DNA of 64,000 nt from positions 4,898,001 to 4,962,000 of the forward strand of contig NW_025408668.1 in assembly GCF_020360975.1 (NCBI RefSeq), given 5' to 3'. The translations under genes were made by a program, and so were the position numbers. Every line of letters begins with the position of its first letter. Positions within the stretch are counted from its first letter, which is position 1. The notes under the pieces were generated by a model that was not told where the DNA came from, ran no database searches, and saw only the letters and a program-made list of their open reading frames with translations. Below, in pieces: positions 24,733 through 37,870 of the stretch. This stretch comes from Hirsutella rhossiliensis (lineage: Eukaryota; Ascomycota; Sordariomycetes; Hypocreales; Ophiocordycipitaceae).

Positions 24733-25783
24733 TTAAAGTTATAATAGTAGCTTACTTTAAAGCTCTTTAAGTAATAGTTCCTTTAAAAAGGAATATAATA
24801 TACCCTTATAAGCTCTTTCTATTTAATAAATTATTTATAAAAGATAAATCGCTTAAATAAAAGAAGATTTTAATAGCTAACTTCCTTCCTTACCCTCTTA
24901 AGTATAGACTATATAATCTTATTAAATAAAGATAAAGGATAGCTTAGTCTACTACTTCTTAGTACCTAGGGCTAGGATTCTAGTTATACTTATCTAGCTA
25001 AGAGACTATAAAAGAGATATCCGGTCTAGTAAAAATAGCTAAAAAAAAGTAAGGAGCCTACCTTTTATTAATATTAGTATTTCTCTTACTTCCTAGCTTA
25101 AAAGGACGGATTAAATAAAGGCTCTTTATTTAATATAAGTATAAAGTAAAGCTTCTTATTAAGGGAATTAAGGAGGAATTTATAAGCGACCTTATCGATA
25201 TAAGCGTCCTAAGTAAGCTAGATAGTCTATTAAGACCTATTTTAAAGGATTTATATCCTTAAAAACCACTTTAGCTCCCTTAGCTTAGTTATCTTATACT
25301 TTTATTATAGGCCTTTTATAACCTCCCTTATAATAACTTCTTCTTTTTTTAGGTAGGCTTAGATAATATTATTAATATAAAAGAAGACTATAATTTTACC
25401 CTTTTATATTATATATAGTTCCTAAGGGACTTTCTTAAAGCTTAGGGCTTTAAGGGAACCTATTAAATACTATTACTAATAAAGGGGTAATCTTTATAGT
25501 CTATATAAAGCTTTCCTAAGCTATAGAACCTTTCCTAGCTATTAAAAACTAAGAGGAAGTTATATATAAATAACTTCTTTTTTTTAAGAGGGTAGTTAAT
25601 AAAGGCGTTAACTATATTTATCTAATTAAGCTTAAGGTCGAATTCTACTACTATAGCTATAAGGGTCCGAAACGATATCCTTACTATAGTAGTTACCTTA
25701 GTAGGAAGATCCCCTTTTTCTTACTAGTTCTTATAAATAACTAGCTATACTTTATACTTTTAAAGGAAGCTATATTTATTAGT
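24733..25783 (-). mobile_element. Copia-X piece 2: RNase H to reverse transcriptase
   Basis: It is collinear with Copia-1 58235-59280. The RT catalytic box at about 25365-25400 on the minus strand reads VFFYINNII, where Copia-1 has VFFYVDNII and the family YVDDI. Frames are broken by RIP stops. It is ended by solo LTR S with duplication TTAGT. Confidence 0.8.
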
Positions 25784-26480
25784 TATAAGAATATACCCTT
25801 ATATTCCTATTTTACTATTATAAAGAAATAATAAGCATAGGGAGGCTTTATAGAATAAGCTAGTAAAAAGAGGCTCTATAATATAGTCTAAGGGAATAAC
25901 CCTTAAAAGATAAAGACCTCTACTAGATATCTATACCTTCCTCTAGGAAGAGCGGGTCGGGATAAGCATATCCTTATAAATAAAAATTTATATAAAATGC
26001 ATGAGGTAATTACGAGCAGAACGGATACCCTATTGCCTATTTTGGCCTAGCAGTTCCGAAGATATCCGCGATACGAGAATAGGTAGGGCATAGAACATTC
26101 TAGTTAAATCCACTACTTATACTAGAACCTATAGTCTTACGTTAACCATCACGCTATAATCAGACCACCTACTAAGTTCGGAAGATATACTATAGATAGA
26201 GCTTTTTAAGCACTATAGAATATGCTAGAAAGCTAACTAATTAGTCTATTAGTAGGCGAGCAATAGTCTATAAAAGACAAAGGATTTCCCTAGGAGTAGT
26301 AGATAGAATAAGTAAGTTCATAAGTATCTTTTATAATACTATTCTTTTAATATATTATTTAGCCCCTTATATACTCGTTATAAATTCCGGACGAAATCCT
26401 ACCTTATACTCCTTCGACCGATCCTTCTACTTACGTTATCGATTACCCGATTCTACGCTTATTACTTATACCTTCTTATA
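25784..26480. repeat. S: 697-bp solo LTR in Copia-X
   Basis: Ends are TATAAGAA...TTCTTATA (RIP forms of TGTAAGAA...TTCTTACA). An exact duplication TTAGT is at 25779-25783 and 26481-26485. Copia-1 reads through this point near 59283. No internal region follows, so it is a solo LTR left by recombination. The middle (about 25990-26200) keeps normal CA/TG, so it is younger than the host copy. Its 3' part (aaatcctaccttatactcct) resembles that of K1/K2, suggesting related families. Confidence 0.82.
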
Positions 26481-26485
26481 TTAGT

Positions 26486-26589
26486 CTTATAGATAAAAAC
26501 TTAATTATAGCTAAGGACTTATTTTCCTTTTACTTTTTCCTTAAGGACTTCTTTTAAAAACCCTATCTCTTTATATAAGGCTAGGTAGT
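26486..26589 (-). mobile_element. Copia-X piece 3
   Basis: It is collinear with Copia-1 near 59284-59385 (ctaaggacttattttcc matches ctaaggacctattttcc). It is about 100 bp between S and J2. Confidence 0.75.
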
Positions 26590-28419
26590 TATAAGGGCTT
26601 TTGCCCTATATAGGCCTAAACTAAGGTCTAGGCTAAGTCTATATATAAGTAGCGTCCGCGCCTATATAGGCTAGGCCTATACTTCTCTTCCTTTTCCCTT
26701 TTATAGATTATTAACTATCTTTTAACGGACCGTACCTAAGCCTATACCTTTATTAATCCCTATATATAGAATAGCTATTTTTAGCTGCCTTTAAAGCTAA
26801 CGTTTAATTACCTAGTCTAGTTAAACCGCCCGCGCTAGTATATATATACGTAAAATATCTATACTCTTATAGTTATAAAATTAAAGCGAATGTAATACTT
26901 AGTTCGCCTAGGTAATTAAGAGCCTCTTATAATAGTAGGGCTCTATATAACTAAGAGCGATACTACTATACCTTAGTAAGTTTAACGGCTCCTTTATAGA
27001 GCTCGAGCTATAGCTACTTTATATAAAAGTAAAGCTCTATATTAATAGCGCTATAATAAGGGATATCCGCGCTTAATTTAACTATCTTTATACGAGCTTA
27101 TCCCTATACCTATAAAGGTATCTCTTACTGTTTACGCGTACTAGTATAAATAAACTAGCCGACCTCCTTATAAAGCTCTATACTAATTACGGCGAACCTA
27201 ATATAGCTAAGTCGGTAGGCTAGGAGCTTATAACGCTCTATTAAAAGTAAAGTAAAGCTATTCCGGCCTACCTTATATAGTTTAAAGAGGTACTTTATTA
27301 AGTAAACGTATATAGCTAGCTTAACACGGTAAAGTATAATTACCTTATTATAAGCTTAAATATAAATTAGCGTACCTATCTAAGTAAAAGGTCTATACTA
27401 TTAAATATATATACCGATCTTATTTACCTTCTTTATAAGCTTAATAATAATAAGTTTCTTTTTTTATCTTCTTTTATAGTATAAGAAGAAGATAACGCTA
27501 GTAATACTATAAATATCTCTATCTTTACCTCGAGGACTAAGGATAGAAAGAGGTAGCAATAAAAGGGTTACTATATAGGCTATAGTAGTAAATCCTATTA
27601 GTTTTTAAAGTGCCCGCGCTAGAAGGCGCGGGTAAATATACTTTAAGTAGTAGAGGGGCGTATATACTAAAACGGAAAGGAGGTTAGGTTCGACGATAGT
27701 AACTTTAATAACGAGTAATCTTAGTAATACTTTTATAGGCTTCGTCGGCGTCCCCTTATATATAGTAGTAGCTACTATATAGACGGGATATATATTAATA
27801 GCGACCGAAAAGGCAGCTAAGATATAAGAAGGCCGCTAATATAATATAACTATAGTAAAAGGGAGTGCTTATATAGCTTTATATAAGAGGGAGCGGAGCC
27901 TTATATACTAAAGTACCGTCCTTTATATTATAGTACTAAGAGCTACTACTATACGCTAATATAAAAGGGGCGGGATACTATAAGCTTACTAAAGCTAGCT
28001 ATATACTATTTTATATACCTTTACTCCGTAGCTAAAAGTATTAAAGCCCGACTCTTAAGGCGCGGCCCCTATTAATAATATAGTTTATTTAAGAAGCTCG
28101 CTTAAGAGGGTATTATACGATATTTACTAACGTTTTTTCCGCGACTAAGCGTATATAGTCTATATAAGGGTTCTATCCCCTTAAGCGCGGTATTAAGTAT
28201 TATTTAAAAGCGCGCTTCTTTAAAAGCTAAGTAAGGGTATAATATAAGGGCTTTTGCCCTATATAGGCTTAAACTAAGGTCTAGGCTAAGTCTATATATA
28301 AGCGGCCTTTATACTTATATAAGCTAGGCCTATACTTCTCTTCCTTTTCCTTTTTATAGATTATTAACCTTCTTTTAATAGACTATACCTAAGCTTATAC
28401 CTTTACTTATTCTATAATA
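26590..28419. mobile_element. J2: second small LTR element, 1830 bp, in Copia-X
   Basis: It is the same element as J1 and in the same orientation. The right LTR (28243-28419, 177 bp) is complete; the left one (from 26590) lost about 40 bp at its inner border. Target duplication GTAGT is exact at 26585-26589 and 28420-28424. The interior aligns with J1 throughout, mostly with transitions. No pol domain is present. Confidence 0.85.
28243..28419. repeat. Right LTR of J2
   Basis: It is 177 bp and matches 21976-22152 of J1; followed by the GTAGT duplication. Confidence 0.82.
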
Positions 28420-28424
28420 GTAGT

Positions 28425-28729
28425 CGTTTTAAGCTTAGAAAAGCTAGTCCTTAAAAGGGTGCTTTTTTAGCTACTTTTAGTTTACTAATAGATCTAGGAG
28501 GTCTCTTTTATATACCTTCCTTACTAATAGCTATAGCTTAAAGAGCCGGTTTAATATAAATACTTTATAGGAACTATCTTTTATAGGTATTATATAGAAG
28601 TTAGAAAAATAATTAAAATAAAAGAAAGATTAGTCTTCTTATATATCGGGCCCTATACCTTCCTTTACTTTTTAAAGTAAGGATAAAAAGCTAGCTAAGT
28701 AATCCTTTAAAAAAGGTACTTTTCCTACC
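28425..28729 (-). mobile_element. Copia-X piece 4
   Basis: It is collinear with Copia-1 about 59385-59692 (shared block atcgggccctataccttcct). It ends at CTACC, the target duplicated by Gypsy-H. The continuation is at 46436. Confidence 0.8.
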
Positions 28730-29435
28730 TATTATATACTAGTCCCGTAGTATAAGGCTAGTACGTTAACCTTACTATATACCCGGATCTAGTATAGGTC
28801 TAATAGGTAATTAAATAGACTAGCTACTATACGTAATTAAACGTATTATATAGACTAGCTACTATATATTATCACGCGCGTTAAATATAGACTAGCTACT
28901 AGTCTTATAAGTTAAAGTAAGAGTAGTAATAACTATCTATATTCTTCTTTACCTACCTAAGATTTAGTAGGTTCTCTATCTTTTATATATACTATAGTAA
29001 GCGTAAGACCTTACTTAGGGTTTTAACTAAGTAATATCTTAACCTTATAATTATATAATAATAGTATAGTATATTAGCGGTATTTCTTAGTATTTTCCCT
29101 AGGTAAGCATAGGTATTTCTTTATAATTTCCCCGCTATATTCTTATAGTAACTTCTTAGGGAAATATCGGTATAATCCCTAAAAAGCTATTATTACTTAG
29201 GAAATCATAGTATATTCCCCGTATAATATATCCCTAGGGGAAATCTCTATAAAACGTCTATATAATCTACTTAGTTATCGTTTCTAGGATTTCTAGGTAA
29301 TTTCCTAGAGTTTACTTAGTAGCTTCTAGGTTCTTTCTTTTACGGGGAGCCTTAAAGAGTTAAGGGTAACTTCCCTAAGAAAGGCCGATATCGTTATAAG
29401 TACCTAGATTATTAACTATAGGGTATCCTATAATA
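28730..29435 (-). repeat. 3' LTR of Gypsy-H
   Basis: It is 706 bp and matches 37871-38479 plus 46334-46430. It contains a repeated block: tagactagctactata occurs twice, with a third variant, between about 28815 and 28900. Confidence 0.88.
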
Positions 29436-29811
29436 AATACCTAGGGCGAAAGAATTAACTAACGTCCTTATTAGTCTCCCGCGGTATTTAAGCGGGAGTC
29501 GCGCTAATAGGGAATTATAGTAGAGTTACGTAGATTTCTAAGGTTAGTATAGGGAATAACTTATATCTTATCTAAGACGTAACTTAGTATAACTAATACT
29601 AAGGGCGCGAGGCGGCTAATCTAGGAGTAAAATACTACTAGAACTAAGGGTACTAAGTAGCTAAGCTAGGGTAATAAATAAGTAAGGCCGGGGGCGTAGT
29701 ATAGCTAAGCTAAGGAAAACTAATTATAACTAAGGGCGCTTTATAGCTAAGCTAGTAGAAAAAATAAATAGGACTAGGGATATAACGAGGCTAAACTAGT
29801 AACCGACTATC

Positions 29812-31740
29812 TTACGCCGCGGGGGTAAGGGTAGGGCAAGTAATCTACTCCTTAGCTTCTTCTTTTATTAGATTCTTAGGGCCTACTAGCACGTTATTTA
29901 AGGTATCCTATATATCGGAGGCTCTATAAATAAGCACGCCGTAAGCGTTATTTAGGGCTAGTTCTACTAAGAGTATTATAGCTAGTCTATCGTAAGAGGC
30001 TAAAACCTAGTTATAGATTACTACTACTAGTACCTATATAGTTAGGCCTAGGTTCTAAAACCTACCTAGGTATATATCGGTAAACTTTTAGTTTAACGAG
30101 TTAAAATAGGCTATTACGTTAGCTATATAAGGGCGGGCCGCTACTAGCGTATAAAGGGGGCTAATATAGGCCGCTCTTTAGTATACCGCGGCGAGCTTAA
30201 GCGAGTTATCTAGGAGGTAGGCGGCGAAAGCAAACTAATAAATAAAGCTAGTAGGCACTCTAGTAAGAGCGGCGTACTAGCTAAGTAAGAGGTTAGCGTC
30301 GGCCTCCTTATAGATAGTAGTAAATAGATTTACTTAAATTATAGCTATATTTAAGGCTTCGTAGACTAGTACTTTTAACCTAGAGTAAACGATACCTATA
30401 TAGCTATTTATATCGGCTAGGTTATTATAGTATACTATAAAAAGTATAATAAGGAATAGTCTAGGTTTTCTATAGCTTAGAACCTAAAAGGGGTTAAGCT
30501 TTTATCGGACTAATATCGGGGCCTATTCCTTAGTAAATAGGTTAGCTTATTTAAAAGGAGTAAAAGGTAGGGCCGTAGCGGCGGCGAGTAAGCGTCTAGT
30601 AAATAGGTTCCTTAATAGCTTATCGAAAGTAAGGTCTACTATACTAGATCCTCTAGGTTTAGCTAGGGTACGCTTAAGGCTCTCCCTAAACTTATAGGTT
30701 CCTAGTATACCGGTAGCCTCGCGCTCCTTTATAGCGGCGGCCTTAAATATCTTTAGATAAGCGGGAAGGTACTTTACGCTAATAATAGTAGCGATAATCT
30801 TAAGTATCTCGGCGTCTATAGAGGCGACCTATCTAAATAGGAGCTTATTAATAACGTCGGCTAAGATAGTAGTAATCTACGCGGTTTTAAGGGCGCTAGT
30901 TATCGTCTTAGTTTTATTAAGGAAGATAGCCTTATCTAGGTCGCGTAGTAATAAAGGGAGAAGCTCGTCCTTATTAAATAACGGGGCGAACTACCCGCGG
31001 GCATTATAAGGGGTACCGGGGGTTTTTCCTATAATACTAAAGACTAATAGTAGCGAGTTACTAGATAAATTACTAGAGCTTAATAGCGATAAGGTATAGT
31101 TATCGAAGCGAACGTATAAAGGAGTATTAAGATTATAGTAATAAGAAGCGCTAACTTACTATAGTTAGATAGTTAATATTATATTCCTATTAATTTAGGT
31201 AGTTATAGGAGTCGTAGTAGTATTATAATAAGCGGCGGCGCTACGAGGTATAGAGAAGTATAGCTAGTTATAGTCGTATAGGTTACGGGCTTTAGATAAG
31301 GGAAGAGATAGCAGGGCGTAGTATATACCGTTTTTTACTAGGCCTACGTTAAGATTATATCCTTTTTTAGTAAGGAGGTCGTAGTAGTTAGTATATATAC
31401 TATAATTATCCCGCTTTTACTTAGTAAAAGCGGCTATATTAAACTTAAGGTTTTAGAGAAGCTCTGCTTTATTCCTATATAATTAAACTACTTATTAAAA
31501 CCCCTCGAGGCTTAAGCGCGGCGGTCGGTAGTAGATTTAGTCGGAGAAATACTAGCGAAATACTAGGTCCTTAATACGATATTTATAGCCTTAGATAGCG
31601 GGAACCTTAAATATAAGTATAAGAGGGGCGCGGTTTAGTATAGAAAAGGGAGCGTAAAAAGACAGGGAAATTAGGTTCTTAAAATAAAATAAATATAGGT
31701 ACTAAAATATAGTATTAGATTACCGTTTACTATAAGCGGC
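29812..31740 (-). pseudogene. Third ORF of Gypsy-H, downstream of integrase, unknown product
   Basis: A single minus-strand frame of about 640 codons, same strand as pol, is interrupted only by TAG/TAA. The RIP pattern implies it was once open. Legible stretches are LLTKKGYNLNVGLVKNGIYY, VFSIIGKTPGTPYNARG, FNKDELLPLLLRDLDKAIFL, AEILKIIATIISVKYLPAYL and SSIVDLTFDKLLRNLF. The C-terminal half is Ala/Leu-rich. I find no RT, integrase, chromodomain or clear membrane segment and recognise no family. An env-like role or a captured gene are possible but unsupported. No inner insertion borders are visible, so it seems to belong to the element. Confidence 0.55.
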
Positions 31741-32599
31741 CTATTAATACTTATTAGCTAGTTAACCCGTCCTTAGACTTTTAAAAGAACGAATAGTAAT
31801 AGCGCGTACTATATACCGTTATTTTTCCCTTAGCTATAGCAGCTTATACTATTATATAGCGCGCGCGCGGAGCTTCTAAGTATAAGTAATACGACCTTAT
31901 AACGCTCCTTACTATACGTTAAATTCTTTAATAAGGTCTTTAGCGACGATATCCTTAGCGGCTACCTAGGAATTATAGCTACTTAGCTAGCTTTTCTAGC
32001 TAATAAGGTATTTTATATAAGTAGTCCCTTAGCTATATTTATAAGTTCTAGAGTTAAGGATTCTTTTAACTTCCTAGTAGTTAGTATTAGGTTCTAGGCT
32101 AGGTCGGGCGTCTAGTTATTTAGCCGGCTATAGCTATATAACGGAAATAATATTATAGATATTTAGGGATCTAGCTAGGTTAAGGTAGTAATCTAGATAG
32201 CCGATCCGTTTAAGGACTTTAAATAGTCTTATATAGCGTTCTTTTAACTTTACTACTTATTCGTTAGCTACGCTATATCCTTTCCCTAGCTAGAGCTATA
32301 CTTAGTCCCTAGGCCTAAACTTTAGTACTTAGTACTTTACGTTATACTACTTCTTTATTCCCGCTTAAGCTAGAGCGATCGAGATCTTAGCTTAGTCTTA
32401 GAGTATTTCCCTATCTATCTATAAAGGGCCTTCCTTAAGGTATCGCCTACTATTATCTATTTATATCTCGGTTAATAGCTCGCTTAGAAAGGTATTAATT
32501 ACTAAGGAGTAAGAGTTATTAAGGGTAAATTAAAGTAATAGTAACGTATTAACCTATCGATAAGATAGGAAGTTAGTTATAAAGAACTAAAGTATAGTT

Positions 32600-33150
32600 T
32601 TAACTACTTAGTTATATCGTTCTAATAAGCTATTAGTTTAGGGATACTAAGCTATAGATATTAGTAACTTAGACTTATACGCTATTTATAGTCCCTTTTA
32701 GAACGCCGAAAGGAACTTAGGGTCTTAGTCGGAAATAATCTAAGCGGGAATCCCTTAGTTATAGTATATTAACTTAGTAAATAATGCCTTAGCTTAGTCC
32801 TCTACGGTAAACTAGTTATAGCCTAAGATAAGGAGCCTTATTTTCGAGAACTTATTAGTTACTATTAGTAGTATATTATAGTAGACCCTAATAAGTAGTA
32901 TCTATAAAGTTCGGTCCGCGGGGATATTTAAGAGCCTTATTACGAAATCTATAGTAATTATATAGAAAGGTAAGGCTAAGGAAGTAATTAAAACTAACTT
33001 ACTAGGGGCCTTTAACTAGTCGGTTTAGTTCCTATAATAAGCGTTATACTTATCGATAAAGCCGTTAATAAGCTTCTTAAAGCTAGTAATAGTAAATATA
33101 GAGGATAATTCCTCTTATATCCTTTACCGTCTAAAGTAAAATTTATATAT
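32600..33150 (-). pseudogene. Integrase core remnant of Gypsy-H
   Basis: The minus-strand frame reads TIDFVIRLL (first catalytic Asp, about 32948), then FTVEDxAKALFTKLIYYN, then IISDxDPKFLSAF (second Asp, about 32712-32740), matching the DFVTxLP...TAEDxA...SDRDPKFTSxFW layout. Arg and Trp codons are stops. Inactive. Confidence 0.75.
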
Positions 33151-34299
33151 ATAGTTATCGGCGATAATTTCCTTAGTATAGGTAGTAGGGATATAGAGCT
33201 AGTAACGACCTTAGGTCTTAACTAGATAGAGTAACCTATTCCGCTTAATAAATAGGAGACCGACCTAAGACTTATCGCTTTTAAGCTACTTTAGTATACC
33301 GGCCTACTTAGGTTCTTCTACGTATACTTCCTAGATCTTCTAATATAGGTTAGGTTAAATAAAGGATTCTATAACTATATATATATATTCGACTAGTACT
33401 TTATCTTCCTAGATATAGTCTAATTCCCTAGGTTTATATTTCCTAGATATTATAGATAGTAGTCGAGATAGTATATTAGTAAGGATATTTATAGTTCTAG
33501 GAATATAGTAGACCTCTAAGGGAAACTAGCTAAGGTACTATAAAGTAAGTATAAGCTAATTATTTATCTTTATATTAATAGTAAATAACGATATTTACTT
33601 TAAGATTACGCTTATAGTAGCGTAGTTAGTTAGTATAACGACCTTTAGTAGTAAGGTAGAGATAATATATAACTAAAGCTTTTAGTAAGCCTAGGAAAGA
33701 TAGGCGACTTTAAGTTTTATAGGCTAGTATCTAGGTTCTTTACTAGTTAAGCGTTTACTAAGGTAAAAGATTAGCTAAATACTTATCTAGGGCGGGGTCC
33801 TTCTTAGGTTCTAGTCTACCCTTAGTATAAAGTAGAAGGCTACTACTATAAAGCCTAGCTCGCGGCTAGCGTTAATTTATAGGAATAATAGCTATTATAG
33901 GTTAAAATAGTATAGCCGCGTTAGTTTTATAAGAGCGTTTATAATATCTTAGAAGGCCTATTCCTTTACTAAGGAAGGTTAGTATATTATCTTAAAGGTA
34001 TATTTATTCCTTACTAGTCCTTTAAGTAGCGCTTAACTATCTTATACTTCCTTAAGTATTGCCGTTTTCTAAACCTAAAGTGCCCCTACCCTTTAAGAGA
34101 AGTAGGCTATTAAGTACTATAGCTAGTTAACTAAGCTAAGCTACTTTTCTAGTACTTATAAGGTATTTAGAAACTCTATATCCTATAATACCTATACTTA
34201 TTCTTTAGTATTTATTAGGCCGATACTATTAACTTAAAATCCTAATAGTTCTATAAATAGGTAGCCTAAGAATAATTTCGATTTAACTAAGGCTATATT

Positions 34300-34800
34300 A
34301 TAGTCTATAAAGAGTTAAAAGATAGCCTAAAGGTAATAAATATAGTTATCTTTTATATCTAAGTATATTACGATATTATCGATATACTTAAAGGAATATT
34401 CTATATATTCTTAGAGGATTTAGTTTATAAATCTTTAAATATATATAGGTAAGTTCTTATATCTTATTAAGGCTACTATTAGTTATTCTAAGCCTTTATA
34501 GCTAATTACTATAAACCTTTCCCGATACTTTTTATAAATAAAGAACTAATAAAAGAAAGACCGAGCGTTTATAGCGGAAATAAAGCGTTTCCCCTATAGC
34601 TTTTAGATTATATCTCCCTAGAGCGGTATTAGGTAAGCGTCTGAGATAGCTACGCTATTAAGAGCTCGTAAGTCTATTACTATTTAGCCCTTTTTATTAC
34701 TATATATAGTTTTCTAAACTATAAATATAAGGTAAGCGAACGGGGTTACCTTTATAGCTTATTCTATACGCCCCTTTTAGTATAGGTCCTCGTAGGTCTA
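34300..34800 (-). pseudogene. Reverse transcriptase remnant of Gypsy-H
   Basis: Frame segments read FAYLIFIV, GxIVIDLRALNSVA, FISAINARSFFY and the catalytic box FKYIDNIVIYLDI (34366-34386 for the core; family YIDDIVIYS). Asp-to-Asn at the last catalytic position and multiple RIP stops make it inactive. Confidence 0.75.
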
Positions 34801-34999
34801 GTCGATTAGTACCTTATCCTTCTAGCTAAGCGGGTAAGCCTTAGACGCTAGTTTATATAGGTACTAATTTTCTATTAGTAGAATATATATATAGTAGTCT
34901 AAGTAGACCTTAATAGTACCTTAGTCCTTTTATAAGGTTAGGAAGGAAGCGACTATATATTAGATCTTTTCTATAAACGTAGGGTTCTAATTATAGATT

Positions 35000-37870
35000 T
35001 TAACGTCCTTTAAAGTAGTTATTTCTAAGAGGCTATAGTCTCGTAAAATCCCGATCTTATAGTTCGGAGTCTATCTATATATCTATAAAAAGAGTTCCCC
35101 TTTAGCGGACTTAAGGCTCCCTTCTTTTAGGGTTTCTACTAATAGGTTAGTAACTTAATATAGGTCGCTATATTCTATAGTTTTATATATAGCGGGCTCT
35201 TTAGTCGGAGTTACCCTAGCTAGGGTTGCCTTAAGTAGGTTAATCTATAAGAACTATATTTCGTCGCTAAGGTCTACTAGCGTTCCTAAGTACTATCCTT
35301 TTTTAAATTTAATACGGCGAGCGGTAGTATTAACCGCCGTAACTAAAGTTATACCTTAGATTAAGTTATAGGCTAATAATAGGTCTCTCGGAAAGAATAC
35401 TAGGTTATAATCCCTTAGTATATCCTTAATTTACGCTAGTAGGCGTTCTATCCTATATATAGGGACGTCGACGTTAGCTTAGTATATAACCTAACGATAG
35501 ATCGCGTAGCCCTATTAAGTCGAGCGAGCTATAACTATTAGGTTACCGTATAAGCTAATAAATATTATTCCCTTAGAATTTAAGATATTAACTTTATTTA
35601 GTACTAAGAAATCTTATCTAAGTAATAATCCTATAGATAGGGTCTAGACTACCTAGGCGCTAATAGTAAATTATCTAACCTTAAATCCTATTCCTTATTT
35701 CCCTAGGATATTTATTATTAAGGTCGCCTAACCCTTAGTTTAGCTTTTCCTTATACTAGATAGTAGGACCTACTAGGTTATATTAAGGGTTACGTTATTA
35801 AAGTAGTTAAGCTAGTCTTCCCTAATTATAAAGCGGGCTATACTAAAGTCTATATATACGTTTAATAGCTAGTCTAGGCCTCTAGTTTTAAAGATAGATA
35901 TCTAGGCGTATATAAACTAAGACGGCTTTAATAGATCTAATATTTCGGTTTATAGCGCTACTTTTATAGTTAGCTAGTTCCTAAGTATTCTAGGCGAACG
36001 GCTCGGTCTTATAAGTTCTAGTTCTATTATATTAGGAATAAATAGAATCTTATCTTTTATTTCTTTAGTTTCTTCTCCTATATTAGCGGTAGTATTACTA
36101 TCTTCTAGCCCTTTATCTTAGGTAAATAGGATCTAGTATTATATTTCCTAGGAAAGATAGATCCCGCCCTAGTCGTTAGTTAGTGCTACTTAAAGCTAAT
36201 AGGCGAGGTTAATAACGATTAGGTTTTCCTAAGAGCCCTCCTTTAATCTCGAATCCTAAGGCTATAGTCCGGTTTAAGGACTAGTTAACTAGTTTAGTAC
36301 TAGGCCCCTATCTATCTAGTATAGATTATTCTATCTTAACGTAGTTATTATATTTCCTTTCTATTAGAATTATCCTCGTTCCTAGGGTTTCTAGCTAGTT
36401 AGTTTAGCTATAGATAAGGTAGAGTTTATTATAGTCTCGTTCTTAGTTTTATATAACCTACTTTATACGCGTTCTTTTACTATATTACTTATTTTCCCTT
36501 ATAACCTAACCGTTAGTTTAGTTTCTAATTATAAGATAAGTTACTTATAGTTATTAATCTAAGTATTAAATAATTCTAGACTAGTAGGTTAGCGGAATAA
36601 TTCTTATAGTAATACGTTTAGTTATTAATAGACTAGTATAGTAAGGTGCTCTTTTAAGTATAGTACTACTTTTACTTTTTAGCGGAGCTTTAATATCTAT
36701 TTATAGAAGTCGGCTTTATTTATAATATCTAAGGTAGTAAATCGTTCCGTTTATAACGATCTTAAAGCTACTTCCGGCTAAATAGTAAAGCGTTTTTATA
36801 GTTTAGTATACTAGGCGGTATATCCTTAGCCTAGGGTATAAAGTATAGCTCGGTTAGACTCGCTAAGATCGCCGGAATACTATTCGATAGTAGTTTTATA
36901 GAGTAAGCTAGGGATTAGTATTATTAGTTTATTAGCGTATTCCGGTTTATAGATAGCTACCTATTTTAGGGAATTAATAAATCGATCGATGCTTCTATAT
37001 ATAATTATTTTCTTAGTTTCTTCGAGGATATTAAATATTATATTAAAGGGGCTAGCGGGGTTAAATTTCCTTATATCTTTTAGTTTAATATATACTAAGG
37101 GTACTTAAGGAGGGTTTACGGTAGTATTATCCTTAGTTTCTCTTATTATAGCTTTTATTAGTAGTCTTATAAGAGCTTCTTTTATAATTAAACTTACTAG
37201 CTAGTTTACTAGGGTTATTATCGCGAACGTACTACTAAGGGTAGTATTATTTAAAGGTTCTTTTTTATTTTATTCGTTATAGTTTAGCGAACTTCTTAGC
37301 GAACTTCTAGGGCTTTATCCTTTTAATAGAGGTAGTTAGGGTAGGGTAAGGGAAGCTATACTATACCGATTTTTATATAGCTCTATTACTTATAGCTAAT
37401 ATTACCTTATTATTAAAACGTATTCTAGGTTATTAATTCGTTCCTATAGGCTTTAACGATCGGCTAGGTAGGCTAGTAAGTTATATTATAGAAGTTCTAC
37501 TCTTAATTCCTCTAAGCGTTATTCCTACCGCTAAGGTAGGCGATCTAGCTATCTTTTATTTCTATAGGCACTTAATAGGAAATATCCTAGAAATAGGTAT
37601 CTTTCTAACCGCTAATAAAAGCTCTATAATACTTAAGCTTTAATACGTAGAAGTTCTACCTTTATCTAGAGTTCCCTAAGTATTTCTTCTATAAAAAGAG
37701 ATTAAGAAGCCGGTATTCGTTAGTACGCGAGTAAAAGCTTTCTTCTTAAGAAGATATCGGGGTTTATAGGTCGAGGTTAACTTATTCCTTTCCTTATTTT
37801 TTATCTTCCGTTTTACTAAATATAGACTTTAAGAGAATAGATATTTAAGGGAATTAAAATTACTACTATT
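35000..37870 (-). pseudogene. Putative gag-protease region of Gypsy-H
   Basis: The region lies between the 5' LTR and RT on the coding strand, where gag and protease are expected. I could not read a diagnostic knuckle or protease motif with certainty, so the assignment is by position only. Confidence 0.4.
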
